Below, one piece after another: positions 29,351 through 41,133 of a stretch of DNA of 64,000 bases. Every line of letters begins with the position of its first letter. Position 1 is the stretch's first letter. The stretch covers positions 11,861,187 through 11,925,186 of the forward strand of contig CM068320.1 of assembly GCA_034766995.1 (NCBI GenBank), in the 5' to 3' direction. The notes beneath the pieces are model-generated. The model ran no database searches and had not been told where the DNA came from. It was given only the letters and a program-made list of their open reading frames with translations. The DNA is from Acanthacorydalis orientalis. Its lineage: Eukaryota; Arthropoda; Insecta; Megaloptera; Corydalidae. Position numbers and translations under genes: made by a program.

Positions 29351-29572
29351 GTATGTGAAAAAAGAGAACGGTTAGCATAAATATTATTTCATGCGAAATT
29401 TTTCTATATTTTTGAACAGTTTCATGACAACTTTTTATGTAGACAATGAAAAAGAATACAATATTTTAATACTCATGTCTCATCATCTATAAATTTAATC
29501 TGTTTTTTGTCTGATAAGTATAAAATCAAATTAACAAACAAGAGCTCGTAATTAATTAAGTACTGTACGTAC

Positions 29573-29952
29573 CCGTATGTATCGTCGTCAGCTCCATCCG
29601 CACAGTACTGCCTTATTGTTTGCATTGAACATTGATTTGTGCAGCATTCTTCAACGATACCACCGCTGTCCTTTGATGATTCTAAATGTCGATTCAGCGA
29701 TCGTTTTTTGATAATGCCATCATACATTTGGTTATAATTTCCACGACAAGCTAGTGACAATATATCTGCCAAAGCTGCTCCACAATAATGTTTTCGATGC
29801 AGCGGTATTGGCTGCGCTTCTATTACCGTAGAAAACGCTAATAACATTGCAACCAAAAATATTATCATAGAGCGATATGACATAACGATGTCAAAAAAAC
29901 AATTTTTATATGAACTGATGCATCTTTGAATATAACTCAATAAGTTGTTCAT
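29573..29952 (-). CDS. Insulin/IGF-like peptide, main coding exon (signal peptide, B, C and A domains)
   Basis: Predicted secreted insulin-superfamily hormone, expected to act outside the cell on an insulin-receptor-type kinase (family knowledge). Numbering from the ATG at 29883: residues 1-23 are a hydrophobic signal peptide with likely cleavage after VIEA; the B chain has KHYCG with Cys34 and Cys46 (11 residues between, as in insulin); KKR at 59-61 is a possible convertase site; a short C domain follows; the A chain begins GGIVEECC with Cys80, 81, 85 and 94 in the canonical CC-x3-C-x8-C spacing. No dibasic site precedes the A chain, and the chain continues past Cys94 (ADGADDDTYG), both IGF-like traits. 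The exon opens after a cttttcag acceptor, so an in-frame ATG at its first base (29952) is an alternative start that would add 23 residues. The donor is GG|GTACGT (phase 2). Reading on past the donor gives only low-complexity intronic residues. The 5' exon and promoter were not located. Confidence 0.93.
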
Positions 29953-30331
29953 CTGAAAAGAAAAACAATGTAATGTTAAAAACATAATATTTAAATAAAA
30001 TGAATAATCAGTTTTAAATCAAACATATTTCAGTTTCAGAATATCTAACATACATAGTAATAAAAGCTTCATAATGAAGTTCCATTTTTATTTCAGTTAT
30101 AAGAAAAGTATATTAATCATAAATCATATTTTAGTATTATTGAATACTAAACTATTTGAAAAGTTATGCTTGTTTGAAAATGTTCATTAATTAATTAACA
30201 TATTACTTATTTATAAATTATTATTTATTTTATTTTTTTATTAATAATAATAACGAAAACATAAACCACATTGGATGATTTTATTTCTTCTATAATGATT
30301 ATATAGACATAAATGGGTTTTAAAAAATATG

Positions 30332-30395
<64 letters not shown>

Positions 30396-32141
30396 GTGTC
30401 GTTTGTAAATTAAATGAAGCGATAGAAAGTAAAATAATAATAATTACTGTGCAATAAAATAGAATTTTTAGTCAATAAAAAATTAATTGTATAAAAATCA
30501 TAAATCAGTACTTATAACATTTTATTTTCTTGCTTCTATAAAAAATTGAAAACATTATTAATTAAAAAAAGATTTATGAACAAATGTATTAAATTCGTCA
30601 AGAAATAAGTCATAAAAAAGTAATGAAAAAAGTGTGTTAATGTATTAGTTATTATATTATGACTATGTAAAAATTAATCAACTATCATTTAACTAACCTC
30701 TAAATAAGCATTATTAAGTTTAAAACGGTCATTTTACATTATTAAAATAATAAGTATCACATTAACTTAATGAAAAAGTTTATCATCTAATACCATAACA
30801 TTTTAATAGAGTTTTTAAAAAGATTATCATATTATGATATTAACACTATTTATATGAGTTGTTTATTTAGTATATATTTCTGAAATCTTATTAAGTTTTC
30901 TCAGGGTAACTTAGAATGCATGTTAATAAAATATGTAAATAACTTTTTGATTGACAAAGTATTTAAATTCACCAAATTAAAATCAAAAAAAAATAGATTT
31001 ACGAGAATAACATTTAAAAATAATTTTAAATTTCATTTTTTCCATATTTTATAAAAAAATGAACTGAGCAGCGAAAGGAATGTAATATAAAGACAAATCT
31101 GTTTTTGATTAATAATAAAATGTGAAGCGAAATTGAAACTAGCGTAGATATTTCAGTCAGTTGTAAAAAACTGTATATTTAATGGAAAAATAATTCTATG
31201 AATGAAAAAAGCAGCATAAACTAAGAACTTAAAAGTTTTAATTTTAAATTAAATAATATTAAAAATAGTTGATTTTTTTTATAAAAAATGCATTATGTAA
31301 GATTGCTAAACAGTAAATATCGATGAAATTTTCAGATAAAAATATAAATGATAGCTAAAATTAACTAATAACATTTATTACATTTGTAATAAAAGTTTTA
31401 CACATGGCGTATATAAAACATCATATCTACTCATCTAAACTACACTAATCTCTTGCGAAAAATTAATAAGAATAAATGTAGTTGTATAATGATTATAATT
31501 AATGAAAAACTAGAAAGGGTATTTCAGCAAATATTATAAGAAATAATTAATTTATTATTATTCTACTTAAACAAATATATTTTTTAATTTGTGTGACAGG
31601 AACTGATAAAATTTAACATTTGCTTCTCACAGTAATATTTATATTTACACCTTTCACAAAGAAAAAAACAATTTTATCATCAATATTACAACTATATCAT
31701 GACAATATATAACACTGTAGTTAAAAAAAACAAGCAGCTCATATTATTCACCAAATTTTAGAAATTTTAACAGACAATTCATTTTTGTAATGACGTTAAG
31801 GAGCTTTGAGATCCTTTTTGTTATAATTTAAATGAGTATCAAAATATTTATATTTAAATTGTAATGCACGTTCCAAAAATATACTTATTGTTATTTTATT
31901 ATTGAAAATACTATAATTATATTTAAATAAAACATATTAATAATAAATATAAATTACACTTTGATAAAATAAACTCAATATTATTATATTGTTATTTTCA
32001 TAAAAGTTTCATAAAAACTAACATTGATAAAAAAGTACTAAAAACAACAAAATATATTTTTTTTATTAATTATTCTTAATTTGTAATGAAAATAAGAATA
32101 AGTTTCTTTGTATTATAATAGATTATTTTTAATAACGTTAT

Positions 32142-32196
<55 letters not shown>

Positions 32197-32340
32197 CACA
32201 CATATTGTCTTGTGCATATGTACACAATAACAGTAAAAATAGAAAATAAAAAGTAGTTCTGCAACATTTATTTGAAGTGGAGCAGTGTGTGTGTTTATTC
32301 CATATAAAATATTTTATGCTTTCTGATGCACACTTCTAGT

Positions 32341-32378
<38 letters not shown>

Positions 32379-33116
32379 TAATTATTATTTACTAGTTTTA
32401 CATAGTGCTTTAAAGAACAGATACCCTATATGTTTCGAAATGATTATTAAATAAATTATTGATAAAAGGAAAAACCATTAAATCGACAACTTTTATTAAA
32501 ATAACTTGGTTATGTTCACTGTGTTTTTAGAAACATTTGTTTTGGATAACAATATTATACAAAACCCAAATTATTTTTTTTCAAATAAACCTTGAAAATT
32601 CGCACACATCATTCTGTGAAGAGAAACATTCTTAATCAAAAACGTTTCATTAAAATGAGTGACAATATTCAACTTTACATTTTAATTTCAATATTATTTA
32701 TTTTTAGACTTATGAAAAGTTCTCATAATTAGCAACTGTTGCACATATGTTTTAAAAGTTATAATCTATGTTAACTGTTGAGACCTACTTATTTTAATTA
32801 CATTAATAATTATTTAAGGACTGAAACTTCTAGCACTGCAAGAAAACACATACAAAATATATATAATATGATTAATATGAACACTACCAACTTTCTTAAA
32901 ATGACCTTTGAATAATCTTTTAATATACAGCGGAGCTGCTAGACTATATATTGTATCATAGTTAGATTTAACACTGTAATAATTTTATTTTTGAATTATT
33001 ATCCCTGTCTATTAGTACTGAACTTTAAATACTTTCAACGTATGTTTTTGTAACGTTTTTTTATTCAAAATTATTTTAACTATATGCATTTTAACCATAT
33101 GTCGACATACTTTTTC

Positions 33117-33183
<67 letters not shown>

Positions 33184-33190
33184 AATAAAA
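29953..33190. other. Upstream flank of the IGF-like exon, noncoding
   Basis: Must contain or lead to the 5' exon and promoter of the IGF-like gene, but no first exon could be picked out. TA arrays 30338-30384, 32144-32209 (CA/TA), 32347-32376 and 33119-33181. 30390-32130 is plain AT-rich DNA. Confidence 0.6.
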
Positions 33191-33570
33191 GCATCTAAAT
33201 AATTGGAAATTTTAAACAAAATGCTAATTTTCTATTTAAATTAAAGGCAGTGTATTATACGTTTCACTAGTTCGTTTCACTTAAATTTATAATATTTCAC
33301 TTATAATTATAAATTTAATTTTCATTAACACTTTTCCAGGAAACTTAAAAATATTCAACAAAAAAGTATTCAAACAATTGATAAATAACCATCAAAATGT
33401 AATGTAATTTTTAAATTAATATTTTGTAAGGTTTCCATGAGGATTAATTACAGCTGGAAGTTAATTTGGTATAGATTTAATTAAAATTTGTATTTGTTCA
33501 AACGTTATTTTGTTCTATTCTTCCAAAGTTATTCTTTTTATCTGTTCTCTATTGGAAAATTAATTATAAA

Positions 33571-34727
33571 ACATCAAGAAAAAATAAAACGCTAAGTGAA
33601 ATCGGAGAAATTGTGGGAAGAATTCGTTATACTGTTTATAGCATAATTAAGCGTTATAAGACGGGAAAAAATAGAAAATAGAATTCGTATCGGTCGACCA
33701 AAAAAAAATAACGTCCAAAAAAAAAAAATTCTGCATGAACTGAACCAAATAATTAGTGCTCTAAAGCTAAATGCAGTTATCAATAGCACTAGTAACAAAT
33801 GTGTAAGTGCCGATACCACAAGAAGAACGATTCATCGAGCTGGATATCGAACCCAAGTTGTTAAAAAAAACCAGCATTAAGTGAATTAAACAGAAAAAAA
33901 ACGTCTGGTGTTCACAAAAGAGTTCTTAGATGTGATTTCAAATTTTTGGGATAAAGTAATTTTCATCGACGAGAATAATTTCAACATTTTTGTGTCAAAT
34001 GATCATATTCTAGTATGGAGAAAACCTGAAAAAGAACTATAAAAAAAAATCTTCAAAGAACTCTTAAATTCGGAGGCGGAGAAGTAATGGTGTGGGATTG
34101 CATGTCGTCCAAAGGTTCAGATAACTTAGTAATAATTAATAGGATAATGGAATCGATAATGTATTTAATCATATTAAAAAATAATTTGAAACAAAATGCA
34201 ATAAATATGGAAATATATCGAAGGTTTTTTTCCAATAAGATAACGATCCAAAGCACACCGCTTACAATGTGCACCAGTGGATCATTTATAATTACCCACA
34301 TGCACTGCAAACTCCTCCAATTTTCCTAGGCAGCAAAGTCAAGATTATGACATATGACAGTACTACACGTTGTTAGATAAAACACGTTGCAGTCTAGTTT
34401 TGAAAGGGAACTAATCCTCAGGAACGACAAAACAACTACATGTATACAGACACTCTAAACACTGTCAGCTAATCCAAAAACGCGTTAAAAAAACGCAAAC
34501 TCCTCCTCAACCGCCAGACATGAACCGAATAGAAAATCTTTGTGAAATTGTGGAAGAGCATATCAGAATACATGACATTTCCGATAAGAAGAAAGTTAAA
34601 AAGGATATTTTTGGAAGAATGGAGCAAAATAACGCTTGAACAAACATAAAATTTAGGTAAATCTATCCCAAAACGACTTCTATCTGTAATTAATGATAAG
34701 GGAAACCCTACAAAATATTAATTTAAA
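33571..34727 (+). pseudogene. Tc1-type (DDE) transposase pseudogene
   Basis: Fragments in changing frames: TLSEIGEIVGRIRYTVYSII (first helix-turn-helix), GRPKK hinge, SADTTRRTIHRAGYRTQ (second helix-turn-helix), KRLVFTKEFLDVISNFWDKV leading to FIDENNFNIF (first Asp), GGGEVMVWDCMSSKG, NDPKHTAYNVHQWI (second Asp), then, after the nested insert, PPDMNRIENLCEIVEEHIR (normally SPDxNPIENLWE; the E is the third catalytic residue). The order is that of Tc1 transposases of about 340 aa. Many stops and frameshifts. Confidence 0.88.
34319..34494. mobile_element. Unidentified 176-bp insert nested in the Tc1 pseudogene
   Basis: Flanked by exact 12-bp direct repeats, gcaaactcctcc at 34307-34318 and 34495-34506. 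Removing the insert and one repeat copy restores the expected transposase reading across HALQTPP/QPPDMN. The insert is richer in G+C than its host, ends in a short A-rich run and has no evident inverted ends. A short retroposed element is the likeliest type, but no family was recognised. Confidence 0.75.
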
Positions 34728-34956
34728 AATTATATTAAATTTTGATGGTTATTTATCATTTTTTTGAATACTTTTGCAATGCATATTTTTTGTTTCCTGG
34801 AAAAGTGTACCAATAAAAATAAAATTTGTAATTATAAGTGAAATATAAGTTCAAGTAAAACAAAATAGTGAAAATTCTGAAACAGCGCCTTTAATTTAAA
34901 GAGAAAATTAGCATTTTGTTTAAAATTGCTAATTATTTGAATACTGTAGCTGGCCA

Positions 34957-34961
<5 letters not shown>

Positions 34962-34987
<26 letters not shown>

Positions 34988-37900
34988 ATGTTAGTGTATC
35001 ATAAATTTCATTCCGATTTTTCTTAACTTTCATAAAAATAATTTTACTATTATAATTACTATTTTAAAGTTATTTATATTTCCATAAATAATCATTTTTA
35101 ACATATTCAAGGACTCTGCTTTTGAAGCATAATAATTACAATATTTATAAAAAAGTTACAAAGATAAGAAAAAAAAGAATGATGATTGCTTCTAAAATCG
35201 ATGATTTTTAAAAATGACATTTGATAGCGATTCGATAGATTAGAATCATAAGAACTTCTCTACATTTCTTCAGATTTTAAGTTAATATCAGATCTATAGA
35301 CAAAATATCTCGTTTTTAGCGATTCATCGACAGATGTCTTCTTTTTTATAATTTCTACTAAAACATTAATAGTTATAAAAAAATATCATCTTAAGACGCA
35401 ACTTTCTTTGATTTCTCTTGTAAAATTTTAAAATTAAACGAATTTTTGTTTATATAATCCTACCAGTTATTGTACATTAATGATCAAATTTGATCAAACG
35501 TAATGTTTCATTCTAACAAAATGAAAATAAAATACCAAATTGAAACGGATAATTTTAGTTTTTTAAAAGGTCCATAATCCAAAAGTAAAACAAATTGTTA
35601 TAGAATAATTAGTATAGTAAGCTGCTAATTGAGTTTTTTTTTATTTTACATTGGATATTTTATTGTATCATAAAAATTGTTATAAACTGTTCTTATTTTT
35701 CTATGCCTATTATTCTCTGTCATTCCGAATTCTTTTAACAGATAATTATTTGATATTATTTAATGTTATTAAAACGTCTATTTTCGCAAAAATCAATAGT
35801 TTAAATATTGGTTTATTTATTTTTTAACTATTTTTTTTATAAACTATTCGTCCAAAACATTAAATACTTACAACGACTTTTATTTTTAAATAAATTTTAT
35901 TTTCTGAACTGAATTAGTAGGCATATTTTATTAAATATACAATATTTTCAAGTTAAGTATCCAATATATTCCTTTTTTATTAATTTATCTTTCCATAATC
36001 GTTTCTAAAATTTATAATATTTAAATCTTATAATTATAATTATATAATTTAATAAATTTTGAAATTATTTTCATTTGTATGTTTTAATATACTTGATGAA
36101 ATGTTAATGCGTTTCGTCATTTATTATGCTGATTTTAATTTGTTATCATTTTGGTTAACTACAATTTTGCTAGTAACTATTCAATTATAATTTTTTTCTT
36201 ATTTTTTCGCTTACAATACCTTAATATATAACATTAATGTAAATTACAACGTTTTCTTGTATTAAATAATTATAGCAATATTTATAAGATAAAATGCGAA
36301 AAAATCTGAAAATTACCCTCTTTTAATGAAAGCATTTCATTTATTTAAATACTAAGGAAATGTTTTGTAGAATTATAATTGCATATTAAGAATAACACAT
36401 TTTATCAAATCCACTCTCTATAAAATTTGTATTAAGAAAAGCAATATACCAAATTATATTTTCATTTTCAATTTTGTATTATTATTTAACAGTTATTTCT
36501 AAAAGTACTTTTTTTTCGAATCAAATTATTACACATTTTCATTATACTATCGCTTGCATATTGCAAAACAAATTTAACGATTTTTTGTAACAATCTCTGT
36601 AATATTTATTTTATGAAACCTTTCTCTAACATTTTAATGAAAGAATAAACACAGAAGTATGTTTAGTACTAAAAACAAATAAAATTAAATTAGAAAATTA
36701 TTCCGGTCGAGTTTAAACACGATCAATATGAAATATACAATGGTAAATTAGTTACACTCATTACTTATTTATATGTTACTGCAAAAGAACGGTAGAAATG
36801 ATTATTTGTTTTGACTTTATGATTTACAATTGATCATAAATTGTATTCAAACAACAAGACTGTTAATCACGTAGGTCATTACTTTTCTGAATATAAAATA
36901 AAATCTCAAATGCAATAAAATATTATTACTGATCTGTAGATAATTATTTTTCATAAATATCGATTATTTATAGATTAAAATTGTTATTTCCTGTGTATAT
37001 CAATTGTACACAATTAGTTTTAAAATTAACAGGAAATTGTTATATTTATCCTTACAAAAAGTAGTTATTTTTAATTATTCTCAATGTCCGTTTCTTATGA
37101 ATTAATTTTAGATATCTAGAAACATTATTCATTGACTCTATAAAAAATTACATAAAAATGAAGGTTTATATATTCATTATAGTTTGAGGATGAAAACATC
37201 TTTATCACATTATCTTTCAAAGATTTATGCTATTAGTGAGCAAATTTTAAGGAAATTTTGATAGATAGTTAAGTTTTAAAAATATATTTTAATTTTGATA
37301 AAATTGTATTTAAAATTTTGATTACAATATAGTATATTATTTTTTCAAATAAAATTTTATTGATATATTTTTATATATTATATACAATTCTGTATTTATA
37401 GACACAAGACCATAAGTACAAAATATTTATTTAGATATTTTACAACATATTTTCATGGTGCTTTAAAAAAAGTTAAAATGTTTAATTTATTTATTAATTT
37501 AGAAACCTCTCCAAATGAAAATGACAAATATTAGATATTTATAACTCGTATATTAATAATTAAATGAAAAAGTGCAAGTAGTCCTTTGTTAAATAGTTAC
37601 GTTTGGGTGAACACATTTACTTCATTTGAATCATTCGATTATTATATTTACTTTTATTAAAAATCAGAACACTGTAAGTCTTTTTAAAATGATTAGTGAA
37701 ATAAAATGAAACTTTATAAAACAAATATTTTTTATTATTTCTTTTATACATTAATCCTCTTTAAAATAATTGTCAAAAGCTCTTTTGTCCTGTTGAAAAT
37801 ATTTTTCCAGTTTTGTCTACCAAACTACTAGTATTGCGATAATTGTGAAAGAATGTACATAAAAAATTAAACAGCAATAATTAGTTCTTGTCAGACTACC

Positions 37901-38059
37901 AGAAAAACGAAAAAAATACGCTAATAAATTTATATTACACACATATTAAAATATTACTATTTTACATTTTCAAAATAAACTTGTTCCATCATATTAGCAA
38001 ACAAAATAAAATAAATAATTAAATATTGTAAAAAATTAATGTATTCAAACCTGCATGAT

Positions 38060-38103
<44 letters not shown>

Positions 38104-39149
38104 CAATAATTATTATTGACGTTTCTTTAATGATATTCATTTGAATTAATTTTTCTAAAGTTTTTTTAATAATTTTTTTTTCAAAACTTTCTAATGTAAT
38201 TATGTCTTTAATATAATTTTAGTATGCTCTATTTACAAACACTAATTTTTGTATAGTGATTCTCTTTTTATCTTATGTAACTATTCAGGTGAGAGTAAAA
38301 TTCCTTTCACATTTCTCTAAGATCAAGACAAGGATTTTTTATATAAATGTGCGTACAAAACATTTGTAATAGTTATTTTTAAGTATTTTATTTTCTAAGA
38401 TAATTATTGAGTTTATTTACGGATTTCTAATAATGTAATTTTTTCAATATTTTATATATAGTATTTTTATTTATACTCTAAAATTTTAACACATTTTTGA
38501 CTGATTTTATTCGTTTAATAACAGTAATAACAAAATGTATGTGATATTTTTCAAAAAAATAAATGAATCAAGTATTAAATGATTATACAATTAAAATTAT
38601 ATAGGACACATCTTTATACAGCGCGTTTCAATAATTAATCTATTAATTTTCAGTAAAATGTAACAAATATAATATCGATACATTTATATATTGAATTTAA
38701 ATGAATATTCATATTCAAAATAAACATATAGTATATAAGTATATTGTTACATTATTATTATAAAAATATATAATGGTTTTTAATTCTTATAACACATTAA
38801 ACATCATATAGTTTTTTTTATATAAACTTTAATAATAAGTAATGTTAGACGGATATAAAAAATTAATTGATAAATAATAAATGTCAATTAAAATTCAATT
38901 TACAATGATATGTCTGATGATAATATATCAAGGTAAATCTTCGGGTAATAAAAAACTTCAATCTCATTAAAAAGACGTAAAAATTATCATTCATAATTTC
39001 CTGAAGAAAAATGTTATTTGGTATTTGTATTAATTGCAGAATGTAAATTAAATCGGGAAATGAAATGATATTTGATTTTCAGTAATAAGTAAAGCAGAAC
39101 AATTATCTATCCGAAATTTCTCAATTAATAATGCTTTGCTGTATATATA
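34962..39149. other. Plain AT-rich DNA, few repeats
   Basis: Only two short TA arrays (34961-34986, 38065-38101) in over 4 kb, the lowest array density in the window. No gene, transposon or RNA recognised. Confidence 0.7.
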
Positions 39150-39151
39150 TA

Positions 39152-40063
39152 CGAGGTCAGACAATTAAGTAATGCGACCGATTTTTTTTCTCGGCCTGTG
39201 GTAACACTGCGAACCTGTAACTCCGCCACCGTAATAGCAGATCCCTACTCTCTCGATTGAGACCTTGACCACCCTCGTACGATCATTTCTTCGCCAGCTG
39301 TTTAGTGTTTTGTAACAACGCGCAAGTAGTGCATGTCACGAAAATGGAACAGAGAAATTTGTCTCGAGCAGGTTGAAAGTGATCCTACTCTTCTCGATCG
39401 AGTTATTACTGGTGATGAAAATTGGTTCTTTCAATATGACCCCGAAATTAAACGACAAAGCCAACAGTGGCTGTCCCCTGGAGCACCAAGGCCAAAGAAG
39501 GCGAGAATGAGCAAGTCCAAAGTGAAAACCATGTTGATTTGCTTCTTCGACAGCAAAGGGGTGGTTCACAAAGAGTTCGTACCACCTGGACAAACCGTAA
39601 ATCAAGTATTCTACCGCAATGTGCTCGAAAAATTACGAAAAAGGGTGCTCAGAGTGCGTCCAGAGATCGCGAAGACTTGGGTTCTGCATCACGACAATGC
39701 TCCCTGTCACAGTGCGTTCAGTGTCTCTCAGTTTTTGGCGTCTAAAGGCATCGCAACGTTACCAAAACCGCCCTATTCACCGGACATGTCACCCTGCGAC
39801 TTTTTCCTATTCCCCCATATGAAAAAATTTGTCAAAGGTCGACATTTTGACTCCGTTGAAGATATCCAAGAATCTGTGACGAGGGTACTCGGAGAGGTCC
39901 CACAAGAAGTGTTCCAGAATTGTTACGAAAACTGGAAAACTCGCTGGAATAAGTGTATAGATGCGGGAGGGGACTACTTTGAAGGGGATCGCAGCGATGT
40001 ACCCTAATTTTTAAATATACTCGATTTTTGAATTTTGTCGCATTACTTAATTGTCTGACCTCG
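39152..40063 (+). mobile_element. Internally deleted mariner with near-perfect ends
   Basis: 912 bp between TA at 39150-39151 and 40064-40065. Left inverted repeat starts cgaggtcagacaattaagta; right, read inward, starts cgaggtcagacaattaagta as well (27 bp, essentially identical). A normal mariner is about 1.3 kb; roughly 400 bp are missing just after the original start codon. Confidence 0.93.
39333..40007 (+). CDS. Truncated mariner transposase: catalytic domain only (224 aa)
   Basis: Open frame of 224 aa carrying the complete catalytic domain: VITGDENWFFQYDP (first Asp), VLHHDNAPCHSAF (second Asp), PPYSPDMSPCDFFLFP (third Asp, 34 residues after the second) and the C-terminal YFEGD. The helix-turn-helix DNA-binding half is absent. 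The family's usual start, MEQRNL, is visible at ATG 39344 but in another frame: the deletion joins it near 39362 to the catalytic region out of frame. The ATG at 39333 (MSRKWN) is therefore an accidental start upstream of the true one. If made, the product could not bind the inverted repeats in the normal way. Confidence 0.85.
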   Translation: MSRKWNREICLEQVESDPTLLDRVITGDENWFFQYDPEIKRQSQQWLSPGAPRPKKARMSKSKVKTMLICFFDSKGVVHKEFVPPGQTVNQVFYRNVLEKLRKRVLRVRPEIAKTWVLHHDNAPCHSAFSVSQFLASKGIATLPKPPYSPDMSPCDFFLFPHMKKFVKGRHFDSVEDIQESVTRVLGEVPQEVFQNCYENWKTRWNKCIDAGGDYFEGDRSDVP

Positions 40064-40065
40064 TA

Positions 40066-40676
40066 GGTGTTTAAAAAGCGCTGAATGACACCGAATTTGT
40101 CAGTCAGTCTTGCTTGTACGTTGGTACTGATTACAAGTACAATAGATAACGGCAGACAGCGTTTACAAAAATGACGGTATTTGATACTGAACGTTTTATT
40201 TTGGAGGTGGAATCGAGATCTTTTTTATATAACAAAGGTTTACCAAATTATTTAATTAGTAAAATTTTGAAGGAGGGCACGTAGATGGAAGTCACTTCAA
40301 AAATAATCCCAAATTGGGAAAATATCGTAGATAACAATTCTCAATAATTTATTAAATGTTTCAATTTTCATACTGGAGTAGCTGAAAAACATCCGGATAT
40401 AACATTCAATCTTCATAAACAGCCACAAACTGTCCTTTCAAGTATTGTTGATCATACAGAGGATGCACACAGAAATTTTTTATTTTTTTTTCACCTTCTT
40501 AAAATACATACAGCTATTGCCAACAACTCTTCTGAATTCATGCGTTCGAACTGCGTAAGACGATGAAAAGAAGTGTTTTTCAAACGCTCATGTGGACACT
40601 ATATTTGCGAGCGTTTTAAAAGCGCTAACGCTAACTCTGAACGCAACGTTTTTTTAACGCTCATGTAAATGAGGCC
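40066..40676. mobile_element. PIF/Harbinger relic with MADF ORF and convergent transposase start
   Basis: Lies between the mariner ending at 40063 and a Hsmar1-type relic. It contains a plus-strand MADF-like frame (40171-40327) and, on the minus strand, a transposase-like beginning MNSEELLAIAVCILRR (40492-40541) before a stop. Two ORFs, one MADF/Myb-like and one nuclease, are the hallmark of Harbinger elements (established knowledge). The right part carries repeated aacgctcatgt blocks and gcgttttaaaagcgct palindromes typical of an inverted-repeat end. A matching left end is not clear. Confidence 0.5.
40171..40327 (+). pseudogene. MADF-domain protein fragment of Harbinger element
   Basis: ATG at 40171 opens MTVFDTERFILEVESRSFLY, the start of a MADF (Myb/SANT-like) DNA-binding domain, then LPNYLISKILKEGT and an in-frame TAG where MADF domains have the tryptophan of their helix 2 block; the frame resumes MEVTSKIIPNWENI before a second stop. 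In Harbinger elements this protein helps bring the transposase to DNA. A single G-to-A change (TGG to TAG) would explain the first stop. Identification rests on motif pattern only. Confidence 0.55.
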
Positions 40677-41133
40677 TAAATTTTGTGCAATCTCTCGAAT
40701 TGTTATGCCTAGTTCTGATTCAATTAACGCCTTCACTTGGCTGTTTTGAACCGAAGAAGGACCCACGCGATCTTCTTCATCTTCAAAACTCTCGTCCCCA
40801 GCACGAAATTTTTGGAACCACCATTGTAACGTACGTTCCTTAACAGTATCCACACCAAAAACATCGTTTAGTTTACGAGTAATTTCTCCTGCTTTACCAC
40901 CCGTTTTGAGTTCATAAAAATAATCTTTTATTTGCTTTTTTTCCATATTTAATTCAACAGCCCAATTTCAAACAAATTAATAATAAAACCAAAGTTGATA
41001 TTACCAAAATACAGATCGAAAAATGTACTTTAAAATGATATTAACAAGAAGACGATGAAATGATACTTTCATTGAAAAACATCAGGTTAGAATTCAGAAA
41101 TCAAAAACCGTAATTATTTTCCTACCAACCTAG
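40677..41133 (-). mobile_element. Hsmar1-type mariner fragment, right end only
   Basis: The right inverted repeat, read inward from 41133, starts ttggtagg after ctagg and matches the family ends seen at 21374. On the minus strand ATG 40946 begins MEKKQIKDYFYELKTGGKAG, continuing through TVKERTLQWWFQKFRAGDES and LIESELGITIREIAQNLG. Homology stops at that point, where the Harbinger-like tail begins; the following residues are read from that tail. The left half of the mariner is missing. Confidence 0.75.

Larger units (their letters stand above)
33191..34961 (+). mobile_element. Tc1-type element with about 250-bp inverted arms, decayed
   Basis: The left arm (33191-33441) and right arm (about 34704-34961) are inverted copies over roughly 245 bp; both contain attttaaacaaaatgctaat read inward. 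The right terminus, read inward, starts cacagtggccagctacagta and abuts TA at 34962. The outermost 17 bp or so of the left end are absent and replaced by the edge of a TA array, so the element cannot transpose by itself. Contains a transposase relic and a nested insert. Confidence 0.85.

Noticed and set aside
33592..34310. Minus-strand frames across the Tc1 region
   Set aside because: Antisense shadows of the plus-strand transposase pseudogene.
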